Assembly: GCF_042433895.1 (NCBI RefSeq)
Contig: NZ_JBHLUA010000012.1
Location: 186,001 to 250,000 of the forward strand
From: Mesonia maritima
Lineage (GTDB): Bacteria > Bacteroidota > Bacteroidia > Flavobacteriales > Flavobacteriaceae
Reading direction: 5' to 3'
Length of the DNA stretch: 64,000 nucleotides
The notes under the pieces were generated by a model. That model saw nothing but the letters and a program-made list of their open reading frames with translations, ran no database searches and was not told the origin of the DNA. The stretch's first letter is position 1. Each line of letters opens with the position of its first letter. Position numbers and translations under genes: made by a program. Below are positions 17,367 through 27,099 of the stretch, in pieces.

Positions 17367-19259
17367 TTAATTACCTTTTACAATAACATTGTCAATTTCA
17401 ATAGTAGTTGAAGCAGAAGTAGTAGAAGTATACTTAAAAGCTACAAATAAATTTCCTCCTGCAGCTGCTGAAACATCTAAATCTCCAGAATCTACCCAAT
17501 TACCAAAACTAGAAGTATCAGTATCTAAATTAGGCGACAATTGAAGCCAAGTTCCATCGCTATTAGGATCACCTCCATTGTAATCTGTAGAATAATAAAC
17601 CTCTATAGGGTTACCACTGAACTTTCTTACATTATCAAAGCTAAAAAATGCTGAGGATACTCCTGATAAATCTATTGCTTCACTAATTAACCAATCCTCA
17701 TTTAAGTTGTTAGCATTATTATCATAACCACTCATCACAGCACTTGGTGCCGGGTTTCCAAACTGGTCTGAAATTTCCCATTCTTGATTACCATCTACAT
17801 CGTAAGTAGACCATTTAGAAAAATTAGTGTCAAAAGAATCCTGAAAAATAATATTCTCTTCAGAACCTCCTCCACCAACGCTAACACTAACATCATCTAG
17901 TTCATAAGTTCCATTAATTTCATCGGCTTTTCCTCCAGTATATTTAAATGCAACATAACCCGTTCCTGAGTAAGAAGATAAACTTATTTCTCCAGAATTT
18001 ATCACCTTTTTAAAATCCTCTCCATTGTTAACAATATTTGCAGAAGATAAATTTTCCCAAGTTGCTGCAGTAATATTATCTGGATTACCGTCCCAATCGG
18101 TTGAAATGAGAACTTTTAATTCACTTCCATCAGCATAACTGTTTGAAGTTTTGAAAGTTAATACTTCATCATCTTGAGCATCAAAGTCCATCCCTGGAGT
18201 TATTAACCACATCACATTTTCTTCACTATCTGATTCAAAGGCACTAGCTATTGCTCCAATACCCATTGAAGGATTATTTTCTGTATCTTCGAAAGCGTTC
18301 CACTTAACAGATCCAGATTCACTAAAATTAGTCCAACCTTCTACATTTAATGTAGAACCATCCGACTGATCTTCAAAGGTTTCAGTAAAAGGGATTTGTA
18401 TAGAACCTGCAAGTTCACTACCACATCGTGGACTAGTAAAGTTTACATCCTCTGTACTCCTTATGAATAATTGAGCATCTGTATTAAAAGTACTATAAAC
18501 CGCTATTAAATTTCCTCTTTGATCTGGAATAGGAATTTGTGAAAAACTTGCAAAACCACTATTTCTTAAAATAATCTCATCGCCCTCACAATTTTCAATT
18601 GTTCTATTAACACTTTGTGTACTATTAAGTTGTCCATACACTTCACCTATATCAGCTTTAGAAAATTGAACGCTGTCAAGTTCTATTAATGTATTCAAGT
18701 TTTTTCTAGAGAGAGAATCGATTTCTATTTTATTTGGAATTATATCCTCTTTAGTTAATGATCTTTTGACTCTATCATCAAAATCTTGAACGCTCATTCG
18801 ACCTATATTAGTTCCCCCTTCTAACGTTCCAATTGTAGGAAGTCCAGCATATTCACCCACAGACAATCCATTTACACGAACATAAACTTTTCTTCCTGGC
18901 GTTATGGTAGAAAAAATATTTTGCGCTTCTGTTGAAATAGAAATACCGTGTTCAGGATTTTCTGGTTTATCCTGAATAACTAATGTTTTATAAAAGTTGC
19001 CTTTTTCATCATTAGAAACCACATAACCTTCTAACCACATTGGGTCACTAGGGTCTCCATTTGCATTTGATGTAATAAGGGCCGGACTCCCTCCTGAATA
19101 TAATTCTTTTACTTCACCAATAGTTGTATTAACATTTACATCTGGTTCTTCATAGGTGATTTCTGGCGTTTGAAAATCGTCATCTTGCACACAAGAAGTA
19201 AACGCTATTCCTAAAATAAATAGGAAGCTTAAAAACCTGAAATTTTTAGAAATTTTCAT
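17367..19259 (-). CDS. Surface lipoprotein, DUF5689 plus two choice-of-anchor J domains
   Basis: The 630-residue product has a signal sequence with a lipobox Cys at 23 (TSC), so it should be lipidated and probably surface-exposed. Residues about 40-275 resemble DUF5689 (IGEVKELYSGG early, then a WLEGYVVSND strand). Two repeated jelly-roll modules of the choice-of-anchor J / cleaved-adhesin kind follow (about 290-465 and 480-630), each with a WLI plus acidic pattern and ending in a DDV or DNV strand. It lies 20 bases downstream of a TonB-dependent receptor gene, like a SusD-type partner in position, though it is not SusD-like in sequence. Confidence 0.85.
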   Translation of the reverse strand: MKISKNFRFLSFLFILGIAFTSCVQDDDFQTPEITYEEPDVNVNTTIGEVKELYSGGSPALITSNANGDPSDPMWLEGYVVSNDEKGNFYKTLVIQDKPENPEHGISISTEAQNIFSTITPGRKVYVRVNGLSVGEYAGLPTIGTLEGGTNIGRMSVQDFDDRVKRSLTKEDIIPNKIEIDSLSRKNLNTLIELDSVQFSKADIGEVYGQLNSTQSVNRTIENCEGDEIILRNSGFASFSQIPIPDQRGNLIAVYSTFNTDAQLFIRSTEDVNFTSPRCGSELAGSIQIPFTETFEDQSDGSTLNVEGWTNFSESGSVKWNAFEDTENNPSMGIGAIASAFESDSEENVMWLITPGMDFDAQDDEVLTFKTSNSYADGSELKVLISTDWDGNPDNITAATWENLSSANIVNNGEDFKKVINSGEISLSSYSGTGYVAFKYTGGKADEINGTYELDDVSVSVGGGGSEENIIFQDSFDTNFSKWSTYDVDGNQEWEISDQFGNPAPSAVMSGYDNNANNLNEDWLISEAIDLSGVSSAFFSFDNVRKFSGNPIEVYYSTDYNGGDPNSDGTWLQLSPNLDTDTSSFGNWVDSGDLDVSAAAGGNLFVAFKYTSTTSASTTIEIDNVIVKGN

Positions 19260-19279
19260 AATTATTATAATTTATTTTA

Positions 19280-22084
19280 TTAAAATCTGATATATACATT
19301 TAAATAATACGTTGTCCCGTAACCGTACCAATATTTAGGACCAAATATTCTTTTACTATTACTAGTGTCTTCTGTTAATGTTTGATAAGTCGAATATCTT
19401 CCTTGTTCATAACCACCAGTTTTATATTCTTTGTCGAATACGTTATTTATTGTCGCAAAAAAGCCTATAAAATAGTCATCCACTTTCCAAGATTTTCCGC
19501 CAACTAGATTTACTAACATATAATCTCCAAATTGTTCTTGCCTTAATAAATCTTTAGCAACTTCAGGGTCATAATTATCAAATGGAGCTCCATCTACATC
19601 TTGATAGAAATTTCTTGTTCTTGCAACTGGAGAAACATCTACATATGCATGAGAGAAAAAGTTAGAAGTTGCCCCAAACCACCAGTAATCTGGATCTCTA
19701 TACTCAAAACCTATTTGATAAGCTTGCTGCGGACCTCCTGCGATTTTATAATCTTTTAAGTAAGATTTTCCTAAATTATATTCACCTCTGTCGTTAATCA
19801 ACTCATTATTTTTTGACATTGAAATAAAGTCGTCAGAAGTTAAGTAAACGTTCGGATTATTTGCATACGTATATTGACCAAATGCTGCTGCCCCTTTTAA
19901 TTTTATAGTTGAGGTAATTTGAGCCTCAATACCTAGTTCTACCCCTAGATGTTGCTTGTCTAAGCCTGTTAATACTTCTTGAACAAAAGCTGAATTTTCA
20001 TCTCTCCCTAAACTTGCAATCCCATCGGCAAAAAAGAAAGAAATTTCTGAAGCGTCTTCAATTTTTGTGTAATATCCTGTCAATCTAGCATTTATTGTAG
20101 GTGATCTGAATATATAACTTACATCTACATTTTTGACTTTTTCTTCTGTAATCCCATTTACAGTACTGTTATTATATCTAGAATTTGAAAAAGTATTACG
20201 CAATGTTGGAGCATCTATAAAATATGCGGTGTTGACATCTATTAAATGTCTTCCAGTTAGTTTATACGTTGCTCCTGCTTTTAGCCCATAAGTAGTGAAG
20301 TCGAGTTCATCACTTTTTCCTAATGAATTATCTTTAAAATTTCCACTTTTATATAAACCTTCTCTTTGATAATTAGTTTTTCCTAAATTTCCAGCTAAGT
20401 AAAAGTCTATTTTATTGTACTTAAACTGCGCTTGTGCAAAACCATTATATTCACTTGCATAAAGTTTATAGTTATATCTGAATGTATCATCTTCACCTAC
20501 GATTCGATTTGGATTATTTAAGTCATTAGGAACATCGTTAAAGCTATCTATATCTAAATAACTTGAACCCCCTAATAAATCTATCATATTAGCAAAATTG
20601 TGTGAAGTAAGATTTGTGTAATTTAATTTTGCATTTAAAGTAATATTACTATTTATTTCTGAAGTTAAAATAGTATTCGCTGTAACTTTATCATCGTCAT
20701 TTCTATCTTCATAAAGGTAATATCTCGAGTTTAAACCATTACCGTTATCATCTGTATTTGTTTCATAAAAAGAGTTCCAATCTATTTGCCCATCTCGTTG
20801 GAATTCTGTTAAGTTTAGATAAGCGCCTGCATAATTAGGACCTCCGTCTTGAGCTAACTCAAAACTTGGTAATTTTTGATAGTAAGCTGGATCTGGGTTC
20901 AACACATCATCATAACCTAAACGACTGTTTCCTATTTTTCCAAATTGATAAGATACGTTTGTATTAAGTCGTGTTTTTTCAGTAATATCCCAGTAGTGAT
21001 TTAACATAAATACCGGTTCTTCAATCTCTCTTACTCTTGAGTTTCTTATTTCTCCGTCTTGATATCCCCAATATGAATTATATCTTGTATCTTTTAAATC
21101 ATAAACTTCTTGTGTATTCGCTGAAGTTTTTCCTCTTCTATTAGGCGTGTAAAAAGTAGTGAAGTTTAAGCTGTGGTTTTCCCCTAATTTTTTTTCTACG
21201 GAAGCAAAAAAGGAATTTGCGTCATATAAAGAACCTTCTCTATATCCTTCTTCACCATATCTTCTAGATACTAAAAAACTAAAAGCCCACCCATCTTCAA
21301 GCAAGCCAGTATTATAAGAAGCCATAACTCGGCCGCGGTAAGTTCTATTAGAAGAAGCATAAGAAATACGTCCTCCTTTTTGGTATTGAGAAGCACGCAT
21401 TATTATATTAGTTGTTCCGGCAAGATCGCCAAAATTATAGTCGTTAGCCGATAATCCCATCGAAAAAACCTGATTTCTCTGAGCATCATTTAGACCACCC
21501 CAATTACTCCATTGTGGTCTTCCGTTATACATTTTATTCATCTCAATACCGTTTATTAAAACTTTACCGTTTTGAGAATCGTATCCTCTTGGGTTAAAAA
21601 ATGTAGCACTAAAATCGTACGAAGCGGCATTTAAGAAAACATCTTTTGAGGCTTGAAGTAAGCCCGACAAATTATCTGCTGACCCTTCTTCATTATTTAA
21701 CTCATTATCAGACAAACTAATCGTACCTATCTGAAAGTTTTCTTCATTAATATCAACTTCTAGTTCAATTAATTCTAAGTTTAGTGTTTCTCCTTCGTTA
21801 ATTATTACTGGAAATCTTTTTTTAATAAAACCAGCTTTTTCAAAGGAAATAATTTGCTCTCCTAATGGAACAGAAAACGCATCGAAGTTAAAATTACCAT
21901 CTGCATTTGTTTTTACAGTAAAAGCAGTTTCTTCAATAGTAACTTCAACATCTGGTAAATTTTCATCGGTTGTAGCATCAACTACTTTTCCTTGTACCTT
22001 TGTTTTTTGTGCAAATAAAACAGCGGTTGAGCATAGCAATAATACAAAAAGAACAACTCTTTTTTTCATTTCAAAATTATTCAT
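19280..22084 (-). CDS. TonB-dependent outer-membrane receptor, paired with the DUF5689 lipoprotein
   Basis: The 934-residue protein has an N-terminal signal peptide ending near FAQ, a carboxypeptidase-like regulatory beta-sandwich (about 30-110; VVDATTDENLPDVEVTIEE), a plug domain with FFNPRGYDSQNGKVLINGIE, and a C-terminal porin barrel ending in an aromatic residue (YLNVYIRF). Such receptors import bulky nutrients with TonB energy. It is followed by a lipoprotein gene in the same operon, and a secreted nuclease-like gene is divergent. An alternative start is 15 bases downstream (MKKRVV). Substrate unknown; the context suggests a phosphate- or nucleotide-containing polymer. Confidence 0.9.
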   Translation of the reverse strand: MNNFEMKKRVVLFVLLLCSTAVLFAQKTKVQGKVVDATTDENLPDVEVTIEETAFTVKTNADGNFNFDAFSVPLGEQIISFEKAGFIKKRFPVIINEGETLNLELIELEVDINEENFQIGTISLSDNELNNEEGSADNLSGLLQASKDVFLNAASYDFSATFFNPRGYDSQNGKVLINGIEMNKMYNGRPQWSNWGGLNDAQRNQVFSMGLSANDYNFGDLAGTTNIIMRASQYQKGGRISYASSNRTYRGRVMASYNTGLLEDGWAFSFLVSRRYGEEGYREGSLYDANSFFASVEKKLGENHSLNFTTFYTPNRRGKTSANTQEVYDLKDTRYNSYWGYQDGEIRNSRVREIEEPVFMLNHYWDITEKTRLNTNVSYQFGKIGNSRLGYDDVLNPDPAYYQKLPSFELAQDGGPNYAGAYLNLTEFQRDGQIDWNSFYETNTDDNGNGLNSRYYLYEDRNDDDKVTANTILTSEINSNITLNAKLNYTNLTSHNFANMIDLLGGSSYLDIDSFNDVPNDLNNPNRIVGEDDTFRYNYKLYASEYNGFAQAQFKYNKIDFYLAGNLGKTNYQREGLYKSGNFKDNSLGKSDELDFTTYGLKAGATYKLTGRHLIDVNTAYFIDAPTLRNTFSNSRYNNSTVNGITEEKVKNVDVSYIFRSPTINARLTGYYTKIEDASEISFFFADGIASLGRDENSAFVQEVLTGLDKQHLGVELGIEAQITSTIKLKGAAAFGQYTYANNPNVYLTSDDFISMSKNNELINDRGEYNLGKSYLKDYKIAGGPQQAYQIGFEYRDPDYWWFGATSNFFSHAYVDVSPVARTRNFYQDVDGAPFDNYDPEVAKDLLRQEQFGDYMLVNLVGGKSWKVDDYFIGFFATINNVFDKEYKTGGYEQGRYSTYQTLTEDTSNSKRIFGPKYWYGYGTTYYLNVYIRF

Positions 22085-22124
22085 TAATACTTGTTTGAGT
22101 TAAGAAAATATTATTTTCCGGCTG

Positions 22125-22132
22125 CAAATTTA
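22125..22132 (-). promoter_or_regulatory. -7 element of the TonB receptor / DUF5689 operon
   Basis: On the minus strand TAAATTTG matches the -7 consensus, about 40 bases before the receptor start. It is back to back with the nuclease promoter, with 20 bases between the two -7 elements. Confidence 0.6.
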
Positions 22133-22152
22133 CATTTTTTAAGTACAATACC

Positions 22153-22160
22153 TACTTTTG
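22153..22160 (+). promoter_or_regulatory. -7 element of the secreted EEP nuclease gene
   Basis: TACTTTTG matches the consensus, 45 bases before the start chosen at 22206. A longer frame opening at 22158 would begin inside this element, which argues for the later start. Confidence 0.6.
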
Positions 22161-22205
22161 GCGTGGCATTTGCCAAAACTTTACGATAACATAATATTAA
22201 CAAAA

Positions 22206-23261
22206 ATGAAAAAATTAAGTTATTCACTCCTAGCGATTTGTATTCTTTTTGGTCAGTTAACATTTAGCCAAGAGAAAAAAACCTATAAAGTGAACACGAT
22301 TGCTTTTTATAATTTAGAGAATCTTTTTGATACTGTGAACGACCCCGATAAATATGATGAAGCAAGCCCAATGATGGAAATGGCTGAAGGATTACGCGCC
22401 GATGTATACAAGAAAAAGTTAAAAAATATGGCGCGCGTAATTTCTGAAATAGGAAAAAAAGTTTCTAAACAACCTCCGGCTGTGATTGGGGTTTGTGAAG
22501 TTGAAAACAGAAAAGTATTAGAAGATTTAGTAAATGAACCCGCGCTTTTAGATGCTGATTACGGTATTGTTCATTTTGATTCTCCTGATGAACGAGGAAT
22601 TGATGTTGGCTTACTCTACAGAAAAAATTTATTTAGACCTATCCATATTTCTTCTCACGAATTAGTTCTATACGATAAAAATGATCCTGATGATAGAGAT
22701 TACACGCGGGACCAATTATTGGTTTCAGGTTTATTAGATGGCGAGGAAATTCACTTTATTGTAAATCACTGGCCTTCTAGAAGTGGTGGTGAAGCTGCAA
22801 GTAGAAGTAAACGTGAAAAAGCAGCGGCTTTAAACAAAAAAATAATCGATTCTTTACAAGCTAACGATCCTTATGCTAAAATCATAACAATGGGGGATTT
22901 AAATGATGGCCCTTATAATTCTAGTGTAAAAGATGTATTGGGTGCAAAAGCTGAAAAAGACGATCTTAAATTAAAAGAATTATACAATCCGATGGAAAAT
23001 ATGCAGAAAAAAGGAATTGGAACAATTGCCTATCGTGATAGCTGGGATTTATTCGATCAAATGATTTTATCTGAACCGTTTCTAAAAGACGATTATAGTT
23101 CTTACCGATTCTATAAAGCCGGTGTTTTTAATCCTAATTATTTAGCAAACCCAAGAGGACGTTACAAAGGTTACCCGTACAGAAGTTTTTCTGGCGGTGG
23201 ATTTTCCGGAGGATATAGTGATCACTTTCCGGTTTATGTTTTATTAGTTAAAGAAATGTAA
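22206..23261 (+). CDS. Secreted endonuclease/exonuclease/phosphatase (EEP) family protein
   Basis: Starting at 22206 gives 351 residues with a clear signal peptide (MKKLSYSLLAICILFG, cleavage near FSQ). The EEP catalytic set is present: FYNLENLFDT (Asn), GVCEVENR (Glu), DVGLLYR, NHWPSRSGG (His), GDLNDGPYN (Asp, Asn) and the final YSDHFPV (Asp-His). EEP enzymes are metal-dependent phosphodiesterases or phosphatases acting on DNA, RNA or lipids; a secreted one next to a TonB receptor probably works in the periplasm or at the surface. It is divergent from the receptor gene. Confidence 0.9.
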   Translation: MKKLSYSLLAICILFGQLTFSQEKKTYKVNTIAFYNLENLFDTVNDPDKYDEASPMMEMAEGLRADVYKKKLKNMARVISEIGKKVSKQPPAVIGVCEVENRKVLEDLVNEPALLDADYGIVHFDSPDERGIDVGLLYRKNLFRPIHISSHELVLYDKNDPDDRDYTRDQLLVSGLLDGEEIHFIVNHWPSRSGGEAASRSKREKAAALNKKIIDSLQANDPYAKIITMGDLNDGPYNSSVKDVLGAKAEKDDLKLKELYNPMENMQKKGIGTIAYRDSWDLFDQMILSEPFLKDDYSSYRFYKAGVFNPNYLANPRGRYKGYPYRSFSGGGFSGGYSDHFPVYVLLVKEM

Positions 23262-23281
23262 TTGAATTCATTTTAATAGAT

Positions 23282-23313
23282 AAAAAAGCCGCTAGAATCT
23301 AGCGGCTTTTTTT
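23282..23313. terminator. Intrinsic terminator between the EEP gene and a convergent hypothetical gene
   Basis: AAAAAAGCCGCTAG and CTAGCGGCTTTTTT form a perfect 14-base stem with a 3-base loop and T tracts on both strands. Confidence 0.92.
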
Positions 23314-23323
23314 ATTAATAATT

Positions 23324-23851
23324 TTATTCTGAAATTATCATTGTGCTAGCTTTACAATCTTCCATAAATCCACAAGCTAAATCGGCACGATCTGAACAGC
23401 CCCAATATTTTTCACCCTCAATAATAGAAACATTAGGTGTACAACTTGATTGTCCTTGGCAGGCTAAATAACTAACAGTAATACCTGCATTTTTATTATT
23501 CAAATCCGCTTCAGTAATTCTATAAAGCTTCGAGTCTTCTTTCTCCAACCAAGACGCTAATCTTATATTGGATTTAAAACTCTCTGCAAGTATAAAATAA
23601 TACAGCTCTTTTCTTTCTCCTACAGTATATTGTTTTTTTATACTTATTTTATCAAATGAAACATCTTCTTCATTAGGGTAAAAATATTTCTTTAGAAATG
23701 ATTTATATTTAACGGTATCTGCTACTATTTTATAATCATCCTTTTCAACAGTTGCAAAAAGATTCTTATCCTGAGCATATAAATAAGAATTTATGGAAAA
23801 ACAAAAGAGTATTAGGAATATTAATTTGAAATATTCAATTTTCATTGTCAT
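23324..23851 (-). CDS. Secreted hypothetical protein with a cysteine-rich C-terminus
   Basis: The product is 175 residues, with a signal peptide (hydrophobic core about 8-24, cleavage near YAQ). The mature part is mixed alpha/beta. The last 50 residues hold five cysteines (ACQG, SCTP, WGCS, LACG, DCKA), suggesting disulfides in the periplasm or outside. No known family is recognised. It is a single gene facing the EEP gene across a shared terminator. A start two codons further in (MKIEYF) is equally possible. Confidence 0.75.
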   Translation of the reverse strand: MTMKIEYFKLIFLILFCFSINSYLYAQDKNLFATVEKDDYKIVADTVKYKSFLKKYFYPNEEDVSFDKISIKKQYTVGERKELYYFILAESFKSNIRLASWLEKEDSKLYRITEADLNNKNAGITVSYLACQGQSSCTPNVSIIEGEKYWGCSDRADLACGFMEDCKASTMIISE

Positions 23852-23922
23852 TAAATTTTACAGGTATGCGTTATAAATTTAATGATAAACTATTTAAAAA
23901 GACGCTATTTTAATAATAATTT

Positions 23923-24363
23923 TTAAAGCCAAACCGACCAAGGAATCATAGCAAGCATAGCTATAAAAGCTAAGGTGTAAAAAATGGCTAAGGTTTTAAA
24001 TTTTGAAGCCGAAATAGATTTCTTCTTATGTTTCGAATAGCCGATTGTTATGAGAGCAATTGCAATAATCATTAATAATGGATGTTCTACATTATAAAGA
24101 CGTAAAAGATCATTTTTCATTATTAAAGAAACGTCTGTATCTGCATCGAACCATCTTATTTTATCAGATATAAAAAATAAAACAATACCAAAGAGTAATT
24201 GAATATGTGTTACAATTAAAGCGAATAATGAAATTCTAAAGTCTTTGGGTCCGTAAGATCGTTTGGCAACACTGCCGATGATTGCATTAACTGTTGCTAA
24301 AAAAACAACCAACACAACTAAATATGCCCAAAACGAATGTAAATGATAAAAAGCGGTATACAT
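23923..24363 (-). CDS. Four-helix membrane protein with conserved histidines, cytochrome b-like
   Basis: I start at the Met at 24363 (MYTAFYHLHSF, 146 residues), because the longer frame from 24420 would overlap the terminator of the upstream TonB receptor gene. Four hydrophobic helices are seen (about 11-31, 44-66, 93-109, 122-140). Histidines 7, 9, 53 and 94 lie at or near helix ends, as in small diheme cytochrome b folds. Homologues in Flavobacteria are often given unhelpful names. Heme binding is inference. Confidence 0.7.
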   Translation of the reverse strand: MYTAFYHLHSFWAYLVVLVVFLATVNAIIGSVAKRSYGPKDFRISLFALIVTHIQLLFGIVLFFISDKIRWFDADTDVSLIMKNDLLRLYNVEHPLLMIIAIALITIGYSKHKKKSISASKFKTLAIFYTLAFIAMLAMIPWSVWL

Positions 24364-24405
24364 AAAGTCTATTTTTTGAAAGCTAAGGTACATCTTTTTC
24401 AAAAA

Positions 24406-24433
24406 AAAATCCGCTATCAAAGACAGCGGATTT
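24406..24433 (-). terminator. Intrinsic terminator of the 24454-27099 TonB receptor gene
   Basis: On the minus strand AAAATCCGCTGTC and GATAGCGGATTTT form a stem with one mismatch and a TTT loop, followed by a run of T residues. It lies 21 bases past the receptor's stop codon. Confidence 0.85.
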
Positions 24434-24453
24434 TCTCAAAAATTTTAATTAAT

Positions 24454-27099
24454 TTAGAAAAGATATTTTACAGCAACGTTCCACGTTAAACCATTTCCGT
24501 AGAAATAACCATAATTGTCTTTTTGCGAAATATATTCGTGATCTAATACATTGTAAATGTTTCCGTTTAATTGAATTTTACTATCACCGAAATCAAAATT
24601 ATAATACGCTCCTAAATCGAATAACGAATAAGGTTTTAATTTTTCGGGTTGATAATTAGGTATAAGTGCATCTTCTGGTTCTGCAATTCCCCAAAGGTTT
24701 GCGTAATAATTCCAATCTACTGAGACAGAAAGTTTATTAGAAATAATATCATAATTAGTCCCTAAACCAGCTGAAGCTTGCGGAGCTTGCCCAATTCTAG
24801 TTCCTGTAAAATCTGCTTCATCCACTAAAAGAATTGTTGTTGAAGTATTATTTCTAATTCTATAATCAGAAGAATTAATATAACGCCATTCGCCCATCGT
24901 AGCGTAACCTCTTAACATTAAATCGCGCATTGGTTTCCATTTCATGTCTAACTCAAGACCTTTATGTCTTTGACCAATACCAGTATAAAGATAAGTTACA
25001 TCATTGTATTCTGGATTTTGTTCATTTCCATTAGGATCGTAAACGCCTCCTTGACTTAAAAATCTATTTTTCCAAGTAGTAATATAGGCATTAAAATTTA
25101 ATTGAAAATCATCTGTTTGGAAACGATAACCCGCTTCAAAACCAATAATTTCTTCATTGTCCACTTCAGGATCTGCTAATTGCGTATTATCTGCATAGCT
25201 TGGGAAAACATTATCTAAATAAGGTTGTCTGGAATATTTTCCGGCATTACCAAAAATGGTATGTCCTTCAAGAAACATCCAAGATGCACCTCCTTTAATA
25301 TTGTATCCAGTTTTATTTACGGTTTCCGATTCTTTGGTTTCTTCAAAATTACCGCGATCCTCTCTTTTGTAGGATTGATTAGATAATGCACCTTGAAAAA
25401 ATACTGAAAACTTATCATTTGCCCATTCTACTTGCCCAAAGCCTCCTTGATAATTTATATTTTCAGAATAATCATAATCAATTCTTTCCTCTTCTTCGGC
25501 ATAATTAAATAAAGCTGCCCAAGGATCTGGATTAAAAGTTGTACTAACTGTGTTTTCAGGATTTCCACCAAATGGTTCTCTTACACCATCTAAACCTAAC
25601 AAATTAGTGATTTGTCTAAAGTGATCTCCCTTATAAAATCTTATATCTGTTCCTACATTAAAGGTAAGATTTTCAGAAATATTATTTTCATAATTAATTA
25701 CTGAACCGTACCACGCGTGATTATTAACTGAAGCTCTTAAAATCGTCCCTTCATAATCGGCAGGTCTTGCATAACGATTTCCGTTTGCATCTGGCGTTAG
25801 AGAAGTGTTGTATACATTTTCTATATAATCCCAATCGATTAAACCTTTATTTGGACCGTACGCTCCACCTTGTAATTCAGACTCGTTCGGATAATCTATA
25901 TATCCAGGACCATTTCCATAATCTCCCGTTCCGCCACCACGACCGAAAGATGCATAAATTACAGTTGATAAATTGGATTTTTCAGAAATATTCCAATCCC
26001 AGTTTAAGTTTAATACAGGTTTATGGTAATAATTTCTTCGTAAACTTAAATATTCACCATCTCTAAAACCATAATTATTATTGTATTTTATTCCATAACG
26101 ATCATATAATTCTCGATCTTTTGAATAATTTTGATCATGCCACTGCGGAGCCCCTGTAAACAAGAAATTGAAATTATGATCTCCCGCTTTTTTCCCTACG
26201 GAAAAGAAATAATTTTGACCTTCCCCTTTAGTTCCATTCGCGTATTTGCTATGTGCTTTCCAGTAATCTAATAAGAAAGAAAAACCCCAACCATTTTCAT
26301 TCATTCCTGTATCGTAAGATACCGTTCCTTTTAAATAACTTCCGTTTCCTACTAAAAATCTTGCAAAACCACCTTCTGTCCTATTGGTAGCTTTGGTAAC
26401 AATATTTACAGTTCCTCCTACGGAAGAAATCGCTAATTTAGATGACCCTAATCCGCGTTGAACTTGAACCGCGTTTGCGATATCGGTTATTCCTGCCCAA
26501 TTTGACCAATACATTTTTCCATCTTCCATCCCGTTAATTGGCTGTCCGTTTAAAAGAAACGCGGTATTGGTTTGGTCAAAACCTCTTACAAACATTTGCG
26601 AATCTCCAAAACCTCCCGATTGATTCGAAACATAAACGTTAGGTGTATTTTTTAAAACCTGTGGAAATTCTACGTTACCAACCGCTCTTTTTTGAATTTC
26701 TTGTCGGGTTACGGTAGAAACCGCGATTGGTGTTTCTCTATCTTCTTCTAAATCGATTACACCGCGGCCAATTACAACAATTTCACCCAAAGCGTTCGCG
26801 TCGGGTTTCATCATAATTTCTCCTAAATCGGCAGTAGTTCCATTTTCTATGGAATAAGCTACAGTCATAGGTTTAAAACCTATATAACTTATTTTTATTT
26901 CTCCTGAATCTTCTTCAACTTCTAAGGTAAATTTACCATCGAAATCGGTAGTAGTTCCGTTACTCGTGCCTACAACCATGACATTTGCTCCTAAAAGCGG
27001 CGTGTCGGTTTCGACATCTTTGAGTGTACCGGTGACTGTTTTTTGCGCTAACAATAAATTAGCCGTAAAAAACAATACTAAAAAGAATAATTTTTTCAT
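24454..27099 (-). CDS. TonB-dependent receptor (second), substrate unknown
   Basis: The start at 27099 (MKKLFFLVLFF) gives 881 residues with a clean signal peptide; a TTG-initiated extension to 27171 would run across a hairpin leader. It has a carboxypeptidase-like domain (about 22-100; LKDVETDTPLLGANVMVVG), a plug with TRQEIQKRAVGNVEFPQ and MFVRGFDQTNTAFLLNGQP, and a beta barrel ending VAVKYLF. No lipoprotein partner follows; it ends with a terminator. Its 5' leader holds an 11-base inverted repeat closing at the ATG. Confidence 0.9.
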   Translation of the reverse strand: MKKLFFLVLFFTANLLLAQKTVTGTLKDVETDTPLLGANVMVVGTSNGTTTDFDGKFTLEVEEDSGEIKISYIGFKPMTVAYSIENGTTADLGEIMMKPDANALGEIVVIGRGVIDLEEDRETPIAVSTVTRQEIQKRAVGNVEFPQVLKNTPNVYVSNQSGGFGDSQMFVRGFDQTNTAFLLNGQPINGMEDGKMYWSNWAGITDIANAVQVQRGLGSSKLAISSVGGTVNIVTKATNRTEGGFARFLVGNGSYLKGTVSYDTGMNENGWGFSFLLDYWKAHSKYANGTKGEGQNYFFSVGKKAGDHNFNFLFTGAPQWHDQNYSKDRELYDRYGIKYNNNYGFRDGEYLSLRRNYYHKPVLNLNWDWNISEKSNLSTVIYASFGRGGGTGDYGNGPGYIDYPNESELQGGAYGPNKGLIDWDYIENVYNTSLTPDANGNRYARPADYEGTILRASVNNHAWYGSVINYENNISENLTFNVGTDIRFYKGDHFRQITNLLGLDGVREPFGGNPENTVSTTFNPDPWAALFNYAEEEERIDYDYSENINYQGGFGQVEWANDKFSVFFQGALSNQSYKREDRGNFEETKESETVNKTGYNIKGGASWMFLEGHTIFGNAGKYSRQPYLDNVFPSYADNTQLADPEVDNEEIIGFEAGYRFQTDDFQLNFNAYITTWKNRFLSQGGVYDPNGNEQNPEYNDVTYLYTGIGQRHKGLELDMKWKPMRDLMLRGYATMGEWRYINSSDYRIRNNTSTTILLVDEADFTGTRIGQAPQASAGLGTNYDIISNKLSVSVDWNYYANLWGIAEPEDALIPNYQPEKLKPYSLFDLGAYYNFDFGDSKIQLNGNIYNVLDHEYISQKDNYGYFYGNGLTWNVAVKYLF

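Noticed and set aside
25767..26066. Plus-strand open frame of 99 codons inside the second TonB receptor gene
   Set aside because: Antisense shadow; His/Leu-rich composition and no promoter.
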